Shown here piece by piece: positions 21,160 to 24,897 of a DNA stretch of 24,897 nt. Origin of the DNA: a virus; IMG/VR virus record IMGVR_UViG_3300032288_001144, positions 1 through 24,897 of that record, one strand, 5' to 3'. Numbering within the stretch: the stretch's first letter is position 1; each line of letters starts with the position of its first letter. The notes beneath the pieces were generated by a model. The model worked only from the letters and a program-made list of their open reading frames with translations. It had not been told where the DNA came from and did not search any database. Made by a program: the position numbers and the translations under genes.

Positions 21160-21446
21160 CAGTTCCGCATCCGAATCTGATAGTCCTCGTCCTGCATGTC
21201 CGCGGTCCGGCGCAGCCCCTCAGAGATCGACGGGTAGCTGATCCCGATAGACATGCCGTAGGAGTAGATCGTGGCGATCAGGTTGTTGATGATCTCGGCT
21301 GGCTCATCGAGATAGGCGTTGTGGATGGTCAGCGTCAGCGCGGAAATCTCAGCCTCCTCCAGCCTATCGGGCAGCGTTGCCATGATTTCGTCCAGCTTTT
21401 CCGAGGTTATGTTCGGGCTCATAGGGTCGTTGCTCAAAACGGGCAC
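21159..21446 (-). CDS. Hypothetical helical protein
   Basis: 95 residues from a GTG at 21446, favoured by AAGGAAAGGA just upstream; an ATG at 21422 would give 87 residues with a weaker SD. Mostly helical (ITSEKLDEIMATLPDRLEEA; AEIINNLIATIYSYGMSIGI). I recognise no domain. The GTG start would overlap the 42-residue gene by 13 nt; the ATG would lie 11 nt after it. Confidence 0.6.
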   Translation of the reverse strand: MPVLSNDPMSPNITSEKLDEIMATLPDRLEEAEISALTLTIHNAYLDEPAEIINNLIATIYSYGMSIGISYPSISEGLRRTADMQDEDYQIRMRN

Positions 21447-21562
21447 TCCTTTCCTTGTTTATACCATTCGTTGTTAGTCGGCTGCCTAACGGCTTCGACC
21501 TTCTGCGGCGCAGGTTTCGGCAGGAAGCCGATCTGCGTGAGGAACACCTCAAAGTTTGTCAT
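21434..21562 (-). CDS. 42-residue hypothetical protein carrying a palindrome copy
   Basis: ATG at 21562 with SD AGGGAG (AAGGGAGCATGAG before the ATG); the preceding gene's TGA lies in the same spacer, one base before this ATG. The protein begins MTNFEVFLTQIGFLPKPAPQ and ends NNEWYKQGKECPF. It is short, Pro-rich, and has a C-terminal W-Y ... C-P-F. Palindrome copy 4 (21473-21490) encodes VRQPTN in frame. It could be a genuine micro-protein or a leader peptide for the next gene. No family recognised. Confidence 0.55.
   Translation of the reverse strand: MTNFEVFLTQIGFLPKPAPQKVEAVRQPTNNEWYKQGKECPF
21473..21490. repeat. Dispersed palindrome GTTAG-N8-CTAAC, copy 4
   Basis: GTTAGTCGGCTGCCTAAC, inside the 42-residue gene and 26 nt before the candidate GTG start of the next gene. 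Same arms and spacing as the other four. Confidence 0.7.
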
Positions 21563-21563
21563 C

Positions 21564-21962
21564 TCATGCTCCCTTGATGACCCAGAACACATCGTCGTCG
21601 ATACGCATGCCGACCCCCTCGACCTTTGTCTGTGGGGGATCAACTTTCATCATTGACAGAACAGCCAGCTTCTCCTGCATCCACGCAGGTAATTGCGAAC
21701 TGTCAGAATAGGTGCCTTCTGCTTCACTGTCAACACTATCAATGCCAAGGCATACAACCTCGACCTGTTTAGTGGTAGGCGTTATCATAACACGATAAAC
21801 ATTCTCAAAGTCTGCGGTCCACTGGGCACGCATCTCCTTGGTCCGGGCCGACTTTGTCAGCACATCCGCGATAGCACGAAAGTGTTTGGGCACTCCCGCT
21901 GCAGCCAGATCATGTTCCGTGATCCTCTGCAGGTCCACCATACGCTTCATTCTGTTCTTCAT
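21564..21962 (-). CDS. Hypothetical protein sharing a C-terminal domain with its neighbour
   Basis: 132 residues. The N-terminal 45 residues are helical and basic. The last 40 residues (from LPAWMQEKLAVLSMM to VEGVGMRIDDDVFWVI) closely resemble the last 40 of the 292-residue protein encoded directly upstream (LPDWMRGRIAVLQM ... VDGVGLRMDDKVYYI). The conserved core is LP-x-WM-x(4)-AVL-x-M followed by V-(E/D)-GVG-x-R-x-DD-x-V-(F/Y). The middle part (FENVYRVMITPTTKQVEVVC) is beta-like. It has no catalytic motif I know. The shared domain suggests an intragenic duplication or a common partner. Start ATGA-coupled to the 292-residue gene; SD GAGGAC. Confidence 0.65.
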   Translation of the reverse strand: MKNRMKRMVDLQRITEHDLAAAGVPKHFRAIADVLTKSARTKEMRAQWTADFENVYRVMITPTTKQVEVVCLGIDSVDSEAEGTYSDSSQLPAWMQEKLAVLSMMKVDPPQTKVEGVGMRIDDDVFWVIKGA

Positions 21963-22837
21963 CCGTTGTCCTCCATGATGTAATAGACCTTGTCGTCCAT
22001 GCGCAGGCCGACACCATCGACGTAAGTATCCGGCTCGGTCATCTGCAGCACAGCGATCCTCCCCCGCATCCAGTCGGGCAGGGCGGTTGCGTCCATGCCG
22101 ACCACATCACTGACCTTCATGGGGTCCACAAACTCGATCCCTGCGGCGTGTGCCACCAGCTGCCCGTAGTTATCGGAGAACCCGACGAAGTGTGTCTTGC
22201 CCTTGGCTGCCATGGCCTCTCTCCAGTTATCGACAGCCTCAAACATGTTTGCCATAGTGGCCCGCACGGTCGGGTCGATGAACGTCATGTGGCGCACCTC
22301 TTTCCAGAAGGCGTTGTCGAACGACTGCCCGTAGCCAGTCTCCCCACTAAAATCACGCAGCAATCGGCGTGCGGTATCGTGGTGCTTGCTTGCCGATCCC
22401 TCGATCAGACGCTTGGCCCGCCCCGCCGTCCACTCTAGGCTTCTGCGCGGTGTGATCGGAATGAGGTGGTCCTTGGCCAGTTTCACCGCGCCCCGCAGGG
22501 ACTTTGTGGTCACGATGTTGTACTGCCACGCGCTGTGCTTATACTTGTCGTTCACGATCCCTTTGGTCCGCACGTAGAACTGGGGCTTGCTCTCCCCTGA
22601 ACCTCGCACACGCACATCACTGTAGCCGATCTCGCCGAGCACGTGGATGTCGCCCTCCCGGTAGACTAGGGCGTGCGAACTCCCGTCCATGTGCAACTTA
22701 ACATCGAGGGTGCGCTCGACCTCGTTCATGAAAGAGCCAAAGGGCCCGAGGTGGCGGTAGTAGTCCGCGTAGCTTTTGTGCCGCGCCAAGCGGCTCCCGC
22801 TCGTAACCGACGATACAAGTTCATGTGTGAATGTCAT
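21959..22837 (-). CDS. Hypothetical phage protein with LPxWM...GVGxRxDD C-terminal domain
   Basis: 292 residues, no recognised enzyme motif. N-terminal region: HKSYADYYRHLGPFGSFMNE, then HALVYREGDIHVLGEIGYSD and KPQFYVRTKGIVNDKYK, a mixed alpha/beta domain. The middle is helical and basic (LIPITPRRSLEWTAGRAKRL). C-terminal part: FVGFSDNYGQLVAHAAGIEF, then the domain from LPDWM (253-257) to DDKVYYI shared with the next gene. The ATG has SD GGAGAAAT and lies one base after the stop of the 356-residue gene. The length and order next to another large unknown suggest a two- or three-gene accessory module, possibly acting against the host. Role unknown. Confidence 0.65.
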   Translation of the reverse strand: MTFTHELVSSVTSGSRLARHKSYADYYRHLGPFGSFMNEVERTLDVKLHMDGSSHALVYREGDIHVLGEIGYSDVRVRGSGESKPQFYVRTKGIVNDKYKHSAWQYNIVTTKSLRGAVKLAKDHLIPITPRRSLEWTAGRAKRLIEGSASKHHDTARRLLRDFSGETGYGQSFDNAFWKEVRHMTFIDPTVRATMANMFEAVDNWREAMAAKGKTHFVGFSDNYGQLVAHAAGIEFVDPMKVSDVVGMDATALPDWMRGRIAVLQMTEPDTYVDGVGLRMDDKVYYIMEDNG

Positions 22838-22838
22838 T

Positions 22839-23909
22839 TTATTTCTCCATCTTCACTTTGGTGGCAAAGCCAGCCGTTTCATTGATCCATCTGTTGAAGC
22901 ATGCGCGGATGTGCTTACCCAGTGCCTTCACGTCGTCCTTGTCGCCGTTGTATGAACGCTCTGCGTCGTGCATATCCAGCATGGCTGCGACACCTAAGCC
23001 GTAACGCATCACATGCTCAGGGTCTTTCAGGATGGCACGCACGAGCGCCTTCTCAGTGTTCATGAACAGGATAGCGTGGCTCTTGCTGTAGCCCTTGATC
23101 TTGTGATCCGCAGCGATCTGATCGAGCTGCTTGTTCATCTCCATCCGAAAGTTCCAGTTCATCTGGTCGCGCATCATGGGATACATGGTCTGCGCCCACT
23201 CGTAGAGTGCCTCGATGTGCGGTTTGAACTCGCGCTTCTCGTCCTTGTTCACACGCGTGCGGTCCACCATGACCTTGTGAGGCTCGCCGACGAGGGTAAA
23301 CTTACCATCAGCCTCGCGCTTGAACGTCACGCTGAGCCCATCATCCCCGGTCTGGAACGCGCGGTGACGCTCGGTATACCACAAGGATGCTTTCTTCGCG
23401 GCCTGCTGCTTGTGATACTCGAAGATGTGGCGCGGCACGGTGCGGGTCTTGGGCAGGTGCAGTGTCTGTCCGGCTGCGCGGTTGTAGATATACTGCAGCC
23501 CCTCACGGGTCTGGCGGAACCAGAGTTCACGGGGCAGCGCACGGGCAATGAAAGAGTAGGTCTGGTTGTGCTGCCACTCGCCCGGCCCGTTGCGCACGGT
23601 GATCGTCTCGGTGCCATCCTTGTGCTTGCGCCACACGATGGGAGAGCACAGCGCGATGTCCTTGGGGGTCAGGGGATGCGCCTTGAGCGGTTCTCTGTAG
23701 CCCCAGTTGAATACCGGGTCGGCGTAGCCGCCGCAGGACAGGGCGTAGCAGTGGTCATTGACCTTGATGATCCGCTCCCACTTGCGGGCACGCTTGCCAA
23801 TTGGACGAATGTCCTCCTCGAGGGTGTGCTGCTTGCTCTTGAGCACGGGGGTCTTGGCATACCTTGCGGCGACCTCGTCGAAGCTGTTCAGTCTGTTGAT
23901 GTAAGTCAT
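22839..23909 (-). CDS. Large hypothetical phage protein
   Basis: 356 residues, strongly basic and aromatic, with no transmembrane segment. Notable segments: KWERIIKVNDHCYALSCGGY, then NWGYREPLKAHPLTPKDIAL, TETITVRNGPGEWQHNQTYS, ELWFRQTREGLQYIYNRAAG, and a helical C-terminal region (HIEALYEWAQTMYPMMRDQM; CFNRWINETAGF). I recognise no family; the gene looks intact and well conserved in codon use. Palindrome copy 5 lies exactly 15 nt upstream of its ATG, and its SD (GAGGATC) is between them, so expression of this gene may be controlled there, as proposed for the SNF2 helicase gene. Confidence 0.65.
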   Translation of the reverse strand: MTYINRLNSFDEVAARYAKTPVLKSKQHTLEEDIRPIGKRARKWERIIKVNDHCYALSCGGYADPVFNWGYREPLKAHPLTPKDIALCSPIVWRKHKDGTETITVRNGPGEWQHNQTYSFIARALPRELWFRQTREGLQYIYNRAAGQTLHLPKTRTVPRHIFEYHKQQAAKKASLWYTERHRAFQTGDDGLSVTFKREADGKFTLVGEPHKVMVDRTRVNKDEKREFKPHIEALYEWAQTMYPMMRDQMNWNFRMEMNKQLDQIAADHKIKGYSKSHAILFMNTEKALVRAILKDPEHVMRYGLGVAAMLDMHDAERSYNGDKDDVKALGKHIRACFNRWINETAGFATKVKMEK

Positions 23910-23924
23910 TGGATTGATCCTCTT

Positions 23925-23942
23925 GTTAGTCTGTGGCCTAAC
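23925..23942. repeat. Dispersed palindrome GTTAG-N8-CTAAC, copy 5 (15 nt before an ATG)
   Basis: GTTAGTCTGTGGCCTAAC, intergenic, between the MGYRSDV gene's stop and the start of the 356-residue gene. Its lower edge is 15 nt from that ATG, the same distance as copy 2. The adjacent sequence adds a further reverse half-site (CTAACGGCGGTTAG on the plus strand, 23938-23951). Confidence 0.75.
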
Positions 23943-23947
23943 GGCGG

Positions 23948-24370
23948 TTAGAAGTCTGTATTGATCTCACGGGTTAGGGACATGCGGTCCCAGAGTTGAT
24001 CCATGAGGCCCATGTCGCTGTAGTCGGAGTCCGACTCGATGTCTTGATCTTCCTCCCCAATGCGGACGAAGCGATAGGCAAATGGGAACAACGGCAGATT
24101 GCCCTCTCCCCGCCCACGCTCATCGTCAAACGATTTTACCAGTGCGGACATGTGCTGGAGCCCCTGCACGTCCTCGTAACTGTCATACCATTTCACACAA
24201 TCGGCGGAATAAGTGAGGAACACTGAGCCCTCGTGCTCGTGGATCGTCCACGCCGTCTCCAGACCGTTCTTCTGCACTCGTGGGTCCATACGATAGATCG
24301 CCATCACCTCGTCGATCTGCTCCTTGCTGGCGAAGGCAAAGGCGATCACCACGTCACTCCTGTATCCCAT
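23948..24370 (-). CDS. MGYRSDV-type phage protein of unknown function
   Basis: 140 residues beginning MGYRSDVVIAFAFASKEQID. The 'MGYRS-(D/E)-V' start followed by an alpha/beta domain is, as I recall, a recurrent signature of uncharacterised phage proteins. Further on: TAWTIHEHEGSVFLTYSADC, then VKWYDSYEDVQGLQHMSALV, FAYRFVRIGEEDQDIESDSD and a strongly acidic C-terminal region. The alternating alpha/beta pattern and acidity could fit a DNA-mimic or host-takeover protein, but that is speculation. The ATG has a strong SD (AAGGAG). It sits 38 nt upstream of the 356-residue gene, with palindrome copy 5 between them. Confidence 0.7.
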   Translation of the reverse strand: MGYRSDVVIAFAFASKEQIDEVMAIYRMDPRVQKNGLETAWTIHEHEGSVFLTYSADCVKWYDSYEDVQGLQHMSALVKSFDDERGRGEGNLPLFPFAYRFVRIGEEDQDIESDSDYSDMGLMDQLWDRMSLTREINTDF

Positions 24371-24374
24371 TGGG

Positions 24375-24701
24375 TTACTCCTTCGTTATCTTGGTCAGCT
24401 TGATCGCCCGCACGTCCGCGGCGCGGAGCATCAGGGTCTCTTCGTCGTTGTAGAGGTGCAGAAACCCGGTGCCTTGCATGGCCTCCATCAGGTATTTGCT
24501 GATCGTCGGTGACGCCGTGATAGTCATGCCGACCATGTCCCCGCTCACCAGCTGCACCTCGGCCAGTGAATACACGGTGGCCTGCTTCGCACCGTTATAT
24601 CCCGTCTGCCTGATAGCCCCACTTGTTATCCCTTGGCTCTTCATCAGTCTCTCCTGCTCTCTGATATACTGCTCAACCTTCTTCCTCAGTTCTTCATCCA
24701 T
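24375..24701 (-). CDS. Hypothetical protein
   Basis: 108 residues from the ATG at 24701, which has SD GGAGACGGCGG and overlaps the upstream gene by 8 nt; an earlier in-frame codon would only add shadow sequence. An N-terminal charged helix (DEELRKKVEQYIREQERLMK) precedes a beta-rich domain (ATVYSLAEVQLVSGDMVGMT; GFLHLYNDEETLMLRAADVR). The strand-rich part loosely recalls an Sm-like barrel but no motif supports that. Unknown function. Confidence 0.6.
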   Translation of the reverse strand: MDEELRKKVEQYIREQERLMKSQGITSGAIRQTGYNGAKQATVYSLAEVQLVSGDMVGMTITASPTISKYLMEAMQGTGFLHLYNDEETLMLRAADVRAIKLTKITKE

Positions 24702-24897
24702 CCGCCGTCTCCACGTAGCCAAGCCTTACGGCCAGCGCGTAAATCTCACACATCTCAGCCAGCTCGACGTGGATGTCGGGCGGACTATCCGGGTTCCGCA
24801 CTATCCTGTTCCCTTCCACGATGTCATAGACATCGAAGTTGAATCCGGCGGAGCGGGGTCTCACCATGCGCTCGTTTGGTCCGACCACGATGATCCA
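24694..24897 (-). CDS. Hypothetical protein, N-terminus outside the window (partial)
   Basis: The frame is open to the last base of the window (WIIVVGPNERMVRP...), so the true start is probably beyond 24897. A GTG at 24888 is possible but has no visible SD. The 67 visible residues include GFNFDVYDIVEGNRIVRNPD and HVELAEMCEIYALAVRLGYV, an alpha/beta fragment with no recognised motif. It overlaps the next gene by 8 nt. It shows that the leftward block continues to the right of the window. Confidence 0.55.
   Translation of the reverse strand, partial: WIIVVGPNERMVRPRSAGFNFDVYDIVEGNRIVRNPDSPPDIHVELAEMCEIYALAVRLGYVETADG

Noticed and set aside
6953-23942. Palindromes as known host operator sites (LexA, FNR, CtrA type)
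   Set aside because: The arms GTTAG/CTAAC with 8-nt spacing do not match the consensus sites I know for these regulators.
6953-23942. Palindromes as a CRISPR array
   Set aside because: Copies are 2.4-6.5 kb apart, with no regular spacers and no cas1/cas2 genes; the Cas4-like nuclease is better explained as a phage recombination enzyme.
23013-23951. 312-codon open frame on the plus strand
   Set aside because: It lies opposite the 356-residue gene in a GC-rich region, is rich in Leu/Val/His/Arg as expected of an antisense frame, and has no SD or domain.

Overview
The window looks like part of a tailed double-stranded DNA phage genome (Caudoviricetes), free or as a prophage, most likely podovirus-like. 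The host cannot be fixed from the sequence; the GC-rich composition and strong Shine-Dalgarno (SD) sites fit a proteobacterium. I found no tRNA, rRNA, insertion sequence, CRISPR array, integrase or lysis gene.

Layout: two convergent transcription blocks. Positions 1-6809 (+) hold the end of a virion-type gene cassette: the tail of one small protein and a 2146-residue protein with a glycine-rich hydrophobic N-terminus, a long Pro/Ala/Glu linker, an HExxH metallopeptidase-like motif and a C-terminal PLxRFG-type region, resembling large internal virion proteins ejected with DNA. Positions 6808-24897 (-) are one very tightly packed leftward early/replication block. It ends at an intrinsic terminator (6808-6836) whose U-tract is templated by the stop codon region of the convergent giant gene.

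Read in transcription order (right to left), the leftward block starts with poorly known accessory genes (24897 to about 21159), including two neighbours that share a C-terminal LPxWM...GVGxRxDD domain. Next come a VRR-NUC nuclease, several tiny genes, a protein that seems to join a sigma region-4-like helix-turn-helix to an RNA polymerase alpha-CTD-like domain, a stand-alone NrdR-type zinc ribbon, and two 59-residue genes. The replication core follows: a DUF6378-like protein, an OB-fold/winged-helix protein, family A DNA polymerase with Leu at the position equivalent to E. coli Phe762, a winged-helix protein, a Cas4/RecB-like PD-(D/E)XK nuclease, a small HNH-like protein, an SNF2-type helicase, a coiled-coil protein, an excisionase-like HTH protein, an Acb2/Tad1-like candidate anti-CBASS protein, an SSB-like protein with an acidic tail, and an AEP primase-DUF927 helicase. 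At least twelve junctions are 4-nt ATGA stop/start overlaps, so translation is probably coupled along the block.

The most unusual signal is an 18-bp palindrome, GTTAG-N8-CTAAC, present five times (6953, 13445, 17218, 21473, 23925), all in the leftward block and none in the 6.8 kb structural part. Two copies lie exactly 15 nt upstream of an ATG in two of the few non-coding gaps; three lie inside genes. This looks like a dispersed operator or 'stoperator' system whose binding protein may be one of the small DNA-binding proteins encoded here. With Leu at the polymerase 762 position and an Xis-like HTH protein, it leaves a temperate lifestyle possible but unproven.
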